Below, in pieces: positions 1-10,999 of a stretch of 64,000 nucleotides of DNA. The position numbers and the translations under genes are program-made. The notes beneath the pieces are model-generated. The model was not told the origin of the DNA and searched no databases. It saw only the letters and a list, made by a program, of their open reading frames with translations. This stretch comes from Spinellus fusiger (taxonomy: Eukaryota > Mucoromycota > Mucoromycetes > Mucorales > Phycomycetaceae), in contig JALLLS010000001.1 in NCBI GenBank assembly GCA_025094145.1, positions 1,178,001 to 1,242,000 on the forward strand, written 5' to 3'. Numbering within the stretch: the stretch's first letter is position 1; every line of letters begins with the position of its first letter.

Positions 1-323
1 ATGTATTATAGAGGGACTATTTCCCCTCCCCTCCCCCCCAGTTTGTATTTTATTGATAGGGTTATTTTGTGCCTTGTAAATAAGCTATAGTACAGTAGCA
101 AAGAACACACTGCTGAGGTATATATAAAGACAGCATCTTGGCACTGCTTCTTTCTTCATGATGGAGGCAGATATGCCACTTTCTAAATATCAATATGAAA
201 TAACAGCGATCTTGTGCTTTTTTTTTCTTTTTGAGGTCCCAAATGAGTGTCAGTGCACAGGTAAAAACTAAGGCACACATCAGACGATGCTGACTTGTGA
301 TAAAAAATGAGAGATAAAAATGG

Positions 324-921
324 TCAAAGAATAGCAGTAATGGTGGAATAACTGCCAATCACCACAGCAAGAACATGGATTAATCCCCATAAAAAAGGAA
401 TCCAAGAAGACATTACAAAGAAGCCTGCATTATAGACAAACGCAAGCGCCACTCCTTTTTTAAATGAGTCAGGGTAAGTACCTATGTGCACTCATTTGAG
501 CTCTTTGTTCTCTTACCTAGAATACTGCCTACTACAAATGAGGCTATTGAACCAGTAATAACAAATACAATAGGAATCCATAATAAGATATTCCATGAAA
601 ATGTCCGAGATTTCGCTAGTGTAGCAAAGGCCCAGAGACCAGCAGGAAGATAGACAATAAGTGAAAACAAAACAGACCAAATCATAGTAAATCTCCAAAT
701 GTCTAATAGAAAACAGTCCAGTCAATCTAGTCAGTCAGTCAGTGAGCTCATCTTGCTATTCTTCTCATGAGCTCACCACTGAGGTAGTAGATGGAATGAT
801 GAATGTCAGCTACTATATCCAAAGGGTCGAATCCCTGTGTAAAAGGCCAATAGAGTGCTGGCCATGCGGGTGCTTCCTGGTAGCCATAAGGAAGATGGAA
901 GTGGGATATGGATATGGACAT
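324..921 (-). CDS. TMEM170-family integral membrane protein
   Basis: Three exons, 777..921, 517..702 and 324..481, join into a closed 162-residue frame. The N-terminal exon is a soluble Pro/His/Tyr-rich leader. Exon 2 carries a first membrane segment with the family pattern of hydrophobics followed by Leu-Pro-Ala-Gly, then a second segment. Exon 3 adds two more hydrophobic helices and ends shortly after Ile-Thr-Ala-Ile-Leu. Spacing and the VYLPAGLWAF block match the TMEM170 family (Pfam TMEM170), whose animal members act in ER and nuclear-envelope shape; that role is inferred here. The start at 921 is the first ATG giving a continuous frame into exon 2. Intron 2 (482..516) is only 35 nt, but an in-frame stop inside it and the good fit of exon 3 support its removal. 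Family assignment is fairly sure; function in this fungus is not. Confidence 0.82.
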
Positions 922-1985
922 GTCTTATTAAGAAGGAAAGAAAATAAGTCATTTTCTTTTGTGGGGTGAAATATTCTCTTTTTTTTCCCTTTAGACATGA
1001 GATGCCCATATATGGAGTAATATTCTATGCCTATAGAAATAGTTTATAAAAATGTAGATAGGAGAGACATGATCGCCCTTTTAGCAGTCCATAACAGAAA
1101 GAGCCAAACGGTGAGCCAACAACATCTTATCTATGCCACTGCCTTTTCTTGGTGCAGATCCCTGGTTAATGACTATGAACCACAAGTTTATGCTAGTAAT
1201 AATGATCCTGCTATCACTCGCCAAGAAATAAACATACTAGGCATGGCTGAGAGATTTATTCCTATAGCTTAGTCCACAACATTCTATAATACATTCTATA
1301 ATCCAGCTTTATAGCATCTCCTAATAAGTTCATGCAGTAATGACGCTCTATAAAAAGGTAACATTCTTTGCTGTTGGCCACTTCACCCCTCTGCAGGGTG
1401 GTGTGTTTATGGATCAGCCAAAGTAACACCAATTTACGTTATTGACTCTGTCACTGTACATACCAACAATAGAAAATGAGTTGACTTTCTCTAGACAAAA
1501 GACAATAGAAACACTAGTCGTATGCATTTGGTGGATTCTTCTCTCTGTCTCTACTGCTTTTTCTTTTTCCAGGCACATCTTTCAACCCCTCCTTATACAC
1601 TTTTTTTTTCTCTGTTCTCCAAAAAATCCTCTCATCATTTACAAACTATCTGATAATTGCTTAGCCTTTTATCATCCAAAGAACACTAGTGACTAGACTG
1701 GAGAATGGATAGGGAGAGGCGAATAAAGATCTCTTTCAAGATAACAAAGACATTGAACCCTATACTAACCCACTGGTCTAGTTTACAAGAGAAGTTGTCT
1801 CTACAGAATGCCGGATCAATGTAGACAGATCATCTAATTGCTGCTATTGTGGAGTTCGATCTTAAAGACAAATATACTTTGTGTTGCAGAAGAATAAAGA
1901 TAATTGACCAGTCTATACAACCAAGGATTATTTTTTTCGGCTTTTAAACGGTAACACTTCTTTCCTTTAAAGAATGTAACTACAC
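922..1985. other. non-coding spacer upstream of TMEM170 gene
   Basis: AT-rich sequence between the TMEM170 start and the first dispersed-repeat copy. An 81-residue open frame at 1027..1272 has no recognisable domain, no intron context and no homologue I can name, so I do not call it a gene. Nothing else supportable is visible. Confidence 0.4.
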
Positions 1986-1989
1986 ACTC

Positions 1990-3030
1990 AAAGATGCTTG
2001 GTATATATAAGGAAATAAATATAGAATAAGATTAAAATATTACTATAATTGGATCAGGTGTTTTAAAATACTTTGTCGATGTCTAAATAAACTATTTCAA
2101 ACTCTACTTGCCTGTTTTAGCAATGGTTATTGACTTTGCAATTAAAAAGTATAGAATTGGCTGTAAAGACAAGAAATAGAACAAGAATCCACTTAATATT
2201 ACAACCCAGTCACTGCATTTATTATTTAACATAATGTGTTATCTTTATGCTCAGTATTTACAGCATAACACTGCTTAAGAAAGATGTATTATAGAACACA
2301 GTGAATTAACTCTAGTGGTCATTGTCCATAAAATAGAACCAAGCTTACTCACATTGAGAACTTTATAGCCATTCATTGACTCAATTTTTATAATCACCTC
2401 AATTATCTTATTGTAACTGGTATTAACAATAGTACTTAATGATAAAGTATTGTTTCTAATACTGTATCTTAGGCTCAAGGCAAATAGAGTGTGAATTGTT
2501 TGACTTGTGGATTTTATAAGTGGAGGCTAGTGTATACATTACCAGAATAATAGATGAAATATTATTATTTGTTTTGATATTCTCCTATATTTGTTATTTC
2601 CTACACTGCACATACAATTTGCTATTCAAGTACTAATCAAGATGGGCATATCTGAGCAAGGTAATGTGCCATTATTAACAAAGAGAAACAATAAAAGGAA
2701 TTGATAGACACCAACAAGAACTACTCTAGTGATAAAAAGGCAAGCAGTGTCTTCATCTGGTATTGAGTTCATCGTAATCCATAAGACACTCATTGCATTG
2801 TTAATAAATAAAGACTCCTTTCAAGTCAGTCTTAGGTGGTCTTCTACAAGGTCAATTATGTCTAGGGTATACTTCTGAGCATAGTTATCTATCTTCTAAG
2901 GATAAAGCACAAGTCTTTTAAGTTGTGGATTCTATTGCTATGAAGGGAATGCACTTGGGCAGTAGCTATAGTCATACTATACTATAATCTATACTATTAC
3001 AATAAACAATTTTATTCATAAACACCTCTA
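1990..3030 (+). repeat. dispersed repeat, copy A
   Basis: About 1.04 kb that aligns nearly end to end with 60470..61560 (copy C) in the same orientation, with many blocks of 20-40 identical bases, for example around 2105..2180 against 60585..60660. Inverted relatives lie at about 18120..18850 (copy B) and 61880..62410 (copy D). By eye the identity to copy C is roughly 80-85 percent. The reverse strand keeps a short conserved frame (2275..2478 here, 60778..60966 in copy C), which may be a relic of a transposon protein, but I recognise no domain. I see no clear terminal inverted repeats or target-site duplication. Best described as an old, non-autonomous or decayed transposon family. Confidence 0.75.
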
Positions 3031-4337
3031 TTGATAATACAATTTGATAGTGAGGTATCCACAAAAGGAAACAATTATTTGAATATCCACAAACCTTTAT
3101 TTTTAAACACAGTTCCATAAAAGGGCAAAATATTTTTGGTCCAAAAAGGAAGGAGATGTCACCGCTTAAAGGCCAGAAAAATCTCCTGGTGTGTAAAATC
3201 TTTCAAATGTGTAAGAATGACTCTTCTCCCTTAATTCTTTGCTCTTGATTGGACACTTTTTTTTATTTATATTTTTTTTTATAATATTAGAATTATTAAT
3301 CAAAGAGATCTACACTTGCCTAATAAATAGAATTGTAGGGAAAGACACAAACACCTCCTCAAAGCGCTACCATTACTTCTTCATAAGTGACTATTTTTTT
3401 GATCCTAGAAGAAGGCCTCTTAGTATCTCTCTTTAAGAATATTATATTTATAAATATGTATAAATGTAGATATTGTAGGTGGAGGTCGAAGCCTCACATT
3501 TTATTTGCTTGTACGTCACGGTGAGGGGTGTGTAGGGAATCTTCGATATCAAAAACAGTCACGAGTGGGGCTTAAACCCTTTTGGATTCTCAAAGCTCAG
3601 ATACCTGGAAGAGAAGGTAGATCTATTGCTAATAGTGTTTACATAAAAGTACTTTAGTTCTCGGTCCATACACTTCTTCTTATATTTAATCTATAATAAA
3701 ATACCAACATTCTAGCACATTGTTATATATCAACTGTAAAACTCATAACTCTGATAAGCATTGGTTTGATCTATGAGGGCTAGCAGTCATGGCCCATTAC
3801 AAAGGGCAAGTGACTGGCTACTAGTACTTTTTCTTTCATTCTTTTCTTTTCTTAAGAATACACATTGCCTCTGTCTTATCATCAGATCGGATATAGCTTT
3901 TATTTATTTTAAGAATACAAAACAAAGGAACATCCTACAAAACAAAAAGGCATCTTGTCAGCCAAAGACTGTTCCTATTGAGCTAGACCTTATACTGAAT
4001 ATCAAAGAATAACCTTTTTTTTTTTTGGTTTCTCCGATAAAATCAAGTCCAATAAAGAAGGGCTTTTGGATGACACATTCTCTATAGGATTTGTTCTTAT
4101 TCATTGGATTTGTTCTTATTCATTGGATCTGTTTTCAAATGCGGTTCCTTTTTTATTCGGCCTTGACTTGTTTCTCTGTCCACTCTTTTGTCCGCCCAGA
4201 GTCACACTGTAGAATTAGCAAGCAAAAATAGAAAGATTTATTTTTATAGATAAAATATATATATTTATATGTTCCAACGTCTATTCTCTCAGCGTTCAGT
4301 TCGACTCTCTCGCTTCTTCCACTCTTCTTCTCTTGTC
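3031..4337. other. AT-rich intergenic spacer
   Basis: Between repeat copy A and the aminotransferase start. It contains poly-T tracts and a tandem duplication of a 19-20 nt unit (ttgttcttattcattgga) near 4085..4130, but no coding region I can support. The last 150 bases should hold the aminotransferase promoter; no clear TATA element could be singled out from the general AT-richness. Confidence 0.4.
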
Positions 4338-5993
4338 ATGTCTAGAGGACTCGAACCTTCTTCACGAGTGGCCCACTTTGAAAGAGATGGTATAAGTTAC
4401 CTGTTCAAATGAGAGACTCATGTGCTGTTAGTGTGGTCTATCTTTAGTCCTCTTGCTATTGAGACAAATGCAATCAACCTGGGACAGGGATTTATGAAGT
4501 AAGCATAGACAGTGCTATACATGACTTACATGTACTAGTTTTGGTCCTGAGCCTTTTGTCCAGGAGGCAGCCAATGCGGCACTCAAGGACCCCGATGCTA
4601 ACCAGTACAGGTAAATTGGAAGAGAGTGAAGTAGAACACAATGGGGAAAGTGGCCACTACTTAAAGGAACATCCTCCCTTCTAGTCATCCTCGTGGAAGA
4701 ATCAGACTGAGAAAGGCATTGGCTGATTCTTACAGCAAGGAGCTTGGACGTGCGCTTGATCCAGAGTCAGAGATTGTTGTGACTGCAGGTGCCAATGAAG
4801 GTGAGCTGCCGAGAAGGATCTCTTTACAATGGAAGCCACCCACTCAATTACATTGGGATTCCTACCCAAAGGCATCTTTGTTATATTTGCTAGTTTCTTG
4901 AACGAGGGGGATGAAGTGATCTGCATGGAGCCTTTCTTTGACCAATACATTGTAAGGAAAATGGCCATAGAAAGAAAAAGAAAAAAAATAGTGTGTGTGT
5001 GTGTATTGACGGTTCATTAGCCCAATATCACTATGAATGGCGGTGTACCTACCTATGTTCCTCTTAGAACCCCTTCCTATGCATCAGAGAGAAATATTTC
5101 TGCAAGGGAATGGCGCTTGGATATCAACGAACTTCGCTCCAAAATTACACCAAAGACAAAGTTCATTGTCCTCAACACACCTCATAACCCCATTGGAAAG
5201 GTCTTTACTGAGGAAGAGCTGATTGCCATTGGTGATGTAGCTGAAGAGCATGATTTGATCATTTTGAGTGATGAAGTGGTATGCCTACACTATCTTCTAC
5301 CTTTCCTTTTCTTTTTATAGTTCTATGGAGGGTGGTTCCTTACTGTATTTTTGTTTTGTTTTGTTATAGTACGATCGTCTCTTCTTTCCTCCCTACACAC
5401 ATCTCCCCCGTATTGCCAGCCTCAAGAACTTCTGGAACCGTACCCTTACTGTTGGCTCAGGTGGAAAGACATTTGCTGCTACTGGATGGCGTGTTGGGTG
5501 GATCATTGGTCCTGAGAACTTGTTAAATCACTGTTTGGCTGCTCAAACCCGTATTATATTCTGCGTCAACTCACCCTGCCAAGAAGCAGTTGCTGCTGGA
5601 TTTGAGGAATCCTTGAAGGGAGACTACTTCCAGAAGCAGATTGATGATTATTCAAGCAGATATGCTATTCTCTCAGAAGGATTTGATAAGCTTGGTCTGC
5701 CCTACACTGTGCCTGAGGGTGCCTATTTCATTCTTGCTAATACTTCCAAGATTCAGTATCCCAAGGATTATCCCTTCCCTGCTATACTTGATAACCGTGG
5801 AGAAGACTTCAAGATCTGTTACTGGTTGACCAAGGAGATTGGTGTGTGTGCCATTCCTCCCTCTGAATTCTATGAACCAGCACACCGGGACATGGCAAAG
5901 TATTTGGCTCGTTTTGCGTTTTGCAAGACAGAAGATGTTTTGCATGAAGCTGTAAAACGACTCCAGGCACTTATTCCTTATATTAAAAACTAG
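4338..5993 (+). CDS. BNA3: kynurenine-type aminotransferase (class I/II, PLP-dependent)
   Basis: Seven exons (4338..4389, 4432..4498, 4539..4610, 4685..4800, 4872..4951, 5021..5278, 5370..5993) give a closed 422-residue protein, normal length for fold-type I aminotransferases. Order of landmarks: an N-terminal NLGQGF motif; a GANE stretch replacing the usual GAYE cofactor-phosphate contact; EPFFDQY; the LNTPHNPIGKVF substrate/cofactor segment; ILSDEVYDRL; and the Schiff-base lysine in SGGKTFAATGWRVGW. It resembles kynurenine--oxoglutarate transaminases and yeast Bna3, which convert kynurenine to kynurenic acid and can act as cysteine-conjugate beta-lyases. Substrate is inferred from family. 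The first in-frame ATG is used; no mitochondrial presequence is evident. Confidence 0.88.
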
Positions 5994-6157
5994 AAATATA
6001 TATTATCTTATCCCATAAGCAAGAATAAATGTTTTCTTTGCTCTTTTTGCTCTTTTTGCTCTTATTGTTTTATAGGGTGGATGGCTCATGTCAACTCATG
6101 AATAAATCATCCTTCTTTACTAGTCATTTTTGAAGAAACAAAACCCTATGTTTTAGA

Positions 6158-7216
6158 CTAATGGTGGGATAGAAGAGGAGTACGTTCACCCAATTGGTGT
6201 GTCCAACGACCAAAAGATCGATTAAGATGCTCCAACCATCCAGGTATCAATACACGAGCAATGGCGCTTAGAAGGATGCCTGTAATAACCAGTGCTGCTG
6301 TATGAGTCAGGCCGTGTGTAAATACAGCAGCACCAAGAAGAATCCTAAGCCATGTATAAATACTGGATGAGCAACCCTACTCTCTCTCTCTTCTCTTCTC
6401 TTCTCTTCTCTTCTCTTCTATTCTCTCTCATGTTCCTACCATACGGTGGTGAGTGCCCACACCCAATCTTGGCGGTGTGAGTAATCCACTAAATGAAGAG
6501 CCACAAATCCAATCACTGAGAGGACAATGACAGGAACAAGAGACTGGCCTCTGTCCATTGGATACCATTGGACCAGCTGCCAGAAAACAGCGAAAAGAGT
6601 AAAGGCTGTGTAGATGGAAAAGGGAGCATTCACCAAGGCCATGTCCAGATTGTTACGGGGAGGGTAGTCACGTAAATGGTGATAAACAAACAAAAGAGTA
6701 GCCAGTTGCCATAATAATGCAACCAGTGCAAACACAGTGAGGTTGTAGTGCTATACATTCCTAATAAGCCTACGATCCCACCATGTCCTTCCTTTCTACC
6801 TGCTTACCCATAAAAGAACAGCACTGCCATTCAGCACTGTCACCAAGAGATACCAGTAGCCAATTGCCTCGAGTGTATCTGTGTCCCCAAGAAACAGAGG
6901 ATGACTAAGTGTCCTTGTCCACTGCTGTTCTAGTACAAAATTACCTTTGGGTGCTTTGGGAAGCCACTGGTAGATAGAAAGGCCAATCAAGAGCAGCTCA
7001 AGCACACCAGCAAGAAGAACAGCGAGTCTCTTGCCTGTATTTCATTGGGATGGCTGGGAAACCTAATCTCCCGTGTTGACCCACTGCCCTTTTCTTCTCT
7101 TTTCTCTTCTCTTTTCTTTCTTCTTACCAGTGAGAATAATAAAGTGCCTGAGTTGCTACTAGTAGAACAGTAGCCAGTGTATTGGCCAGCTTAAGTCTGA
7201 TAGTGAGAGGTGCCAT
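6158..7216 (-). CDS. multipass membrane protein, unidentified
   Basis: Probable exons are 7128..7216, 6808..7034, 6440..6750 and 6158..6362. The last three join in phase and encode about seven hydrophobic segments: a Leu-rich helix, a cytosolic or lumenal loop rich in Pro/Lys/Trp, then paired helices around VNAPFSIYTAFTLFAVFW. That PFSIY-helix pattern is reminiscent of TspO-related tryptophan-rich membrane proteins, but the match is weak and I do not assign the family. Exon 1 (ATG at 7216) encodes another helix. Its end phase does not match the best acceptor at 7034, so either an unseen splice choice or a one-base shift exists there. The gene lies tail-to-tail with the aminotransferase, 164 bp away. 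Confidence 0.62.
6381..6424. repeat. (TCTTC)n/(CT)n microsatellite in intron
   Basis: Pyrimidine-rich tandem tract on the + strand inside intron 3 of the membrane-protein gene (so purine-rich on the coding strand, just after the 5' splice site). Confidence 0.7.
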
Positions 7217-7749
7217 AAAAGAGAAAGAAAACAAAGGACATCTCTGCCCTGTTCTCCTCCATTTATTAAGTGACTTTTTTATTATTTATTTTTCTTCTTC
7301 CAAGGACGGCCTGGCTTTTCTCTCTTTCTTATTCAACAGTGTATCAGCGATCAGAAAGGGTGTGTTTGAAGGGGTGGTACAGACTCCAGACAGACAGACG
7401 CATGACCGTCGCTGTTTCAATCAGCAGTAGACAAAGTCTGTTTTATGCTGGAGGAAATTCCCTTTTCCCTTTTCTGTCACCCACCAGTAGCAGAAAGTGA
7501 CAGAAAAGGGAAAGGGAGAAGAGAGCAGGAAGAATAGCACAAAAGGGAAGAATGCCCCCACCAACCCCTATGATTGTGACTATGATTGTGACTATGATGA
7601 TGATGGCTATGATGATGACTATGGCTATGGCTATGACTGTTACCATCACCACAGCAAAACAGAATACCAATTTTCTCCATAGAGAGAGACGCTCCTTCCC
7701 TTTATCAAAGTGTGTGCCTATTTACAACCGACCGTCAAATGCCTTTATT
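7217..7749. other. intergenic region with hairpin and Tyr/Asp-like hexamer repeat
   Basis: Spacer between the membrane-protein start and the 3' end of the bZIP gene, probably containing the bZIP 3' UTR and the promoter of the neighbour. It holds the long hairpin at about 7456..7518 and a run of gatgat/tatgac units at 7566..7640. The latter give open frames in several phases on both strands (Tyr/Asp-rich on +, Val/Ile-rich or His-rich on -), which is what simple repeats do; no gene is called. Confidence 0.5.
7456..7518. repeat. long inverted repeat (hairpin)
   Basis: Left arm ends ...cccttttctgtcac and right arm begins gtgacagaaaaggg..., with about 20 bp of pairing allowing one unpaired base, around a 16-base loop (ccaccagtagcagaaa). 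It sits just past the 3' end of the bZIP gene, so it may fold in that transcript's 3' UTR. Confidence 0.75.
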
Positions 7750-8697
7750 TTACTCTGCTTTGTTTTTAGTCATGGAGTCATGTTGTGACTGCTGATTGTG
7801 CTGTTGTTGTGCAGCCGCCATCACAGCAGCTGTTAACGCACTGCTTCCACCAGGTAAGTGCCCCATGCCCAGCTTAGCGTTGAGCTCCTCTACCTCCTTC
7901 ATGAGTCGATAGCTCTCTGAACCCTGCATGGCTCCAAGTGTGAGTTTTGCATTGAGTTCCTCTACTTCCTTATGCAGACGGGCGTTTTCATCCTCCAGTC
8001 TCTGAATCTTTTCCTCCATCTCATGAATGTACTGCTTCTTCTTCTTGCGACACTCTTTGGCAGCCACACGGTTCCTTAACAGACGTCGCTGTCTTCTCTC
8101 ATCATTGGACATATTACGCACGTTGGGTCCTCGTTTGCCTGACTGTCCATCGTCTGATGACATGCCATCGTTGTTGGGCGTGTTGACAGGAGGAATCTGT
8201 GGTGGTGGGCCTGGAAGAGCAGTAATGACATTGCCGCCCTGGAGGTGTTGGAGCAGGTTCTGAGTGAGGCCAGGGACTGCAATAGGAGATACCATGGCTT
8301 GTGCGAGAGAAGAGGCAGTGAGGTTGGCAAGGTCCTGGCCACTGGCCTGTGCGTATGTTTGCAGGAGTTGTTGGTGCTGTTGCTCTGTAAGATAGGCAAG
8401 GGGGTTGTTGTTGCCTTGGCTGTGGGCTGGCATGCTGAGAAGAGTGGTGCTGACCTGGTCTACACTGGGTGGACATAGGCCGTTCTTTGTTCCTTTGGGC
8501 GGACCCTCTTTTGTGGGTTCTTTTTCTTCCGTCTTTTGTGCTTTGGATTCTTTCTCTTCGGGTGCTTCAGGCGCCGGTCTCTTCTCGACGCCTTGCTGTG
8601 ACTCGCTTTGGGTGGGACTGGCGAGGCCTTCTACATAACTGTCAACATCATCAGACAAGGGCGTGCTGAAAGTGTCGGGTGAGGGTGTGTCGGCCAT
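7750..8697 (-). CDS. bZIP transcription factor, ATF/CREB type
   Basis: Single-exon gene, 315 residues from the ATG at 8697, which has a good context (gccATGgcc). N-terminal 60 residues are acidic and Ser/Thr/Pro-rich; a Lys/Glu-rich patch follows; the middle is Gln/Pro/Leu-rich and probably an activation region. The basic region starts near residue 205: RRQRRLLRNRVAAKECRKKKK contains the N-x2-A-A-x-E-C-R signature of ATF/CREB proteins. It is followed by a leucine zipper with heptad leucines. A second copy of a VEELNAKL heptad follows, so the coiled coil may be interrupted or extended. The C-terminus is Ala/Gln-rich. Fungal relatives (Atf1-like) respond to stress and nutrient signals; targets cannot be read from the sequence. 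Confidence 0.9.
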   Translation of the reverse strand: MADTPSPDTFSTPLSDDVDSYVEGLASPTQSESQQGVEKRPAPEAPEEKESKAQKTEEKEPTKEGPPKGTKNGLCPPSVDQVSTTLLSMPAHSQGNNNPLAYLTEQQHQQLLQTYAQASGQDLANLTASSLAQAMVSPIAVPGLTQNLLQHLQGGNVITALPGPPPQIPPVNTPNNDGMSSDDGQSGKRGPNVRNMSNDERRQRRLLRNRVAAKECRKKKKQYIHEMEEKIQRLEDENARLHKEVEELNAKLTLGAMQGSESYRLMKEVEELNAKLGMGHLPGGSSALTAAVMAAAQQQHNQQSQHDSMTKNKAE

Positions 8698-10999
8698 GGC
8701 GAGTGTCACACAATAGGTAAATCAAGGCAAATAGAGAGGAATAAAGAGCAATTCACCAATGGAATGAATGAGATATAGAAAAGGATATCTATAAATGTAT
8801 CTATAGATCTATATCTATCTATCTATATAAGAGAGAGTAGAGAGTAGAGAGTAGAGAGTAGAGAGAGTGTGGAGAATGTGGGTGTGTGGGTGGGTGTGTA
8901 AAATCAGGGGGAGAGTAACAGATATAAAAATAGGGATGCTGGGACGTGTGGGGTGTGTACGGTAGAGTGTGCAGAGATAGAAGAAAGGATTGATAGGCTT
9001 CAGAAAATACAAAGGGACTAATATTTTGTACTATTTCCCTTTCTTTTCTGCTTGTCTTGTTTTCTTTGCTTTTTTTGTTTTTTTTTGTTTTTTTTGTTTT
9101 TTTGGCTTGGAAGATCTTTCTCAAGAAGAAGATGGGCCCAGAACTTGCACAAAAATAAAGATGATAATAATAGCAAAGGGTATTTTGTGTACTTCCTGCT
9201 GCTTAATGCGTTTCTTGATATCTGATTTAAGGATTCCGCTCGGGCTATGAATCTCTCTCAGAACAGTTTTGATGACGAAGAAGGGTGGGTCGACGTCGTC
9301 AAGAAAGAAAGTGACGAAGTCTTTTTCGATGGGCACTGATGAGAAAAAATACTGATGACGTGTACATAAATCATGTGGTAGATGACCAATTATAGGACAG
9401 ATATTGTTCTACACTCTGTTGTCTTTGTGTAGTACTGTCTGTCAGCAAAGCATAAAATTAGAACTACGACTCATCATCGCCAATGAATAGACTAGAAGAT
9501 CAACTGACTTGTAAGGAGGCTTTGAGAAATCCACATTTCACAGGTAAAGGGATGTCTATTTTATAGGTAGAATTCTACATAAGACCTGTCATTGTTGTTA
9601 TTAATTATTATTATTGTTGTTATTAATTATTATTATTGTTGTTATTAATTATTATTATTGTTGTTATTAATTAATTATTATTATTGTTGTTTTATTAATT
9701 ATTATTATTGTTGTTATTAATTATTATTATTGCTATTAATTATTATTGTTGTTATTAATTATTATTGTTGTTATCACTTATTACTACTATTATCACTTAT
9801 TACTACTATTATCACTTTGTATCAAATCATAGTAAGAGTTTTTTCTATCTCTATCTTTAATAGTACTCTAGTAGTTTTTTTTAATAAAGAACAGTTCTGA
9901 CAATGATCTTATTAGTCTTTGGCCACTGTGATAGTCATTTGATAATAATAAGTAGTTTGATAATTAATTATTAGTCCTTGATAACTAATCACTCACCACT
10001 GGTAGTGGATAGTGGATAGTGGATGGTGGATGAATAAAATGAATGAACAGGTGGAGAATAACAACAAAGAACAGGTCCAATAAAGAGAATACTTATTACA
10101 TTAATTTAAACATGGATTTCACTTTTCATACTCTATGAGGTGTTTAATCCTATAGTATACAAAGTATCAGCTGATAACACCACTAACATTCTAATAGAAT
10201 GTTTATGTGAATATGTTAAGGTATTCATACTCTACATCTAATGGTAGTATCTCTTTTACCATGTCCTTGTGTAGGTTAACGGCAAACAAGTCAGTCCTTG
10301 GTACACAGTCTTATAAAAATGTATCTGTACTGTCCATGATTGACCCTTTATTATGATCCATGGGTGATATTGGCCATAAACATCTACAGACTGCCAAATG
10401 TTATTATCCTTCTATGTAAACGGCCATTTCCTCCGATGATTTCTATACTCGTCTCAACCACCCTTGAACCTTATTGGATTCATTTCATCTTACTGTATTA
10501 TATTATAGTTCACAGGCCTGTCTGAGCCTACGCCTATTCCACTTTAGACATCTCTCTTTTCTTTATTCATTTACCCTTCAATAGAATATATATTTATAAA
10601 GACCTGCTTGAACTCGCTGCTTAGAACGCCATTCCCAGTGAACAGAAGAAATACTACACTTTTACTTTATTTATTCCAGACATGGTGTGGCGTGAGATTC
10701 TTCCTCATTTATTTCTCAGCACACAAAGTGATTTATGTTATTTTTAACATGAGACAGAATGAGGTGAGACATATTAGCCAATCACAATAGAGAAAAGAGA
10801 AGAGAGCCTACCTGTCAAAAAGTGGCCTGTTCCCAAGGCAATGGTATATCAGGCATGGCCATCGTTTTGTTTCGTCAGTAACCAACACTTGTTCTGTTTT
10901 TCTGGTTTGAATATTCACTCAACCCTGCTATTCCTCCTATTATCAATTTCTCCTGCTATTCTTCCTGCAATCTATTCTTCTTACTACTCTTCCTATACT
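8698..10999. other. 2.3 kb intergenic region, divergent promoters plus microsatellites
   Basis: Lies between the divergently transcribed bZIP (-) and bHLH (+) genes. Contains (gagagta)n at about 8828..8870, long T/G-runs at 9060..9105 and a 190 bp compound microsatellite at 9598..9815. Short conserved-looking frames (MNLSQNSFDDEEGW... at 9247..9342 and MNRLEDQLTCKEAL... from 9483, ending at a GT) could be fragments of a small gene but could not be assembled or identified. Confidence 0.5.
9598..9815. repeat. compound (attattattgttgttatta)n tandem repeat
   Basis: At least seven imperfect copies of a roughly 19-nt unit built from ATT and GTT triplets, grading into a tattactactatcact variant at the 3' end. 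Pure low-complexity DNA; no frame is informative. Confidence 0.9.

Noticed and set aside
1027..1272. 81-residue open frame
   Set aside because: No domain, no splice context, lies in AT-rich spacer; chance or ancient remnant.
7443..7788. Overlapping open frames encoding Val/Ile-, His/Ser- or Tyr/Asp-rich peptides
   Set aside because: All derive from the same (gatgat)/(tatgac) simple repeat read in different frames and strands; no start context or conservation.
9247..9550. Short acidic frame MNLSQNSFDDEEGW and a possible first exon MNRLEDQLTCKEAL
   Set aside because: Look coding-like but have no partner exons before the microsatellite and match nothing I recognise.
10841..10999. Upstream ATG extending the bHLH protein by 53 residues
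   Set aside because: Adds a Phe/Leu/Ser-rich hydrophobic leader that does not fit a transcription factor; MGSIPVSGFDVY at 11000 is a more natural start. Not excluded.
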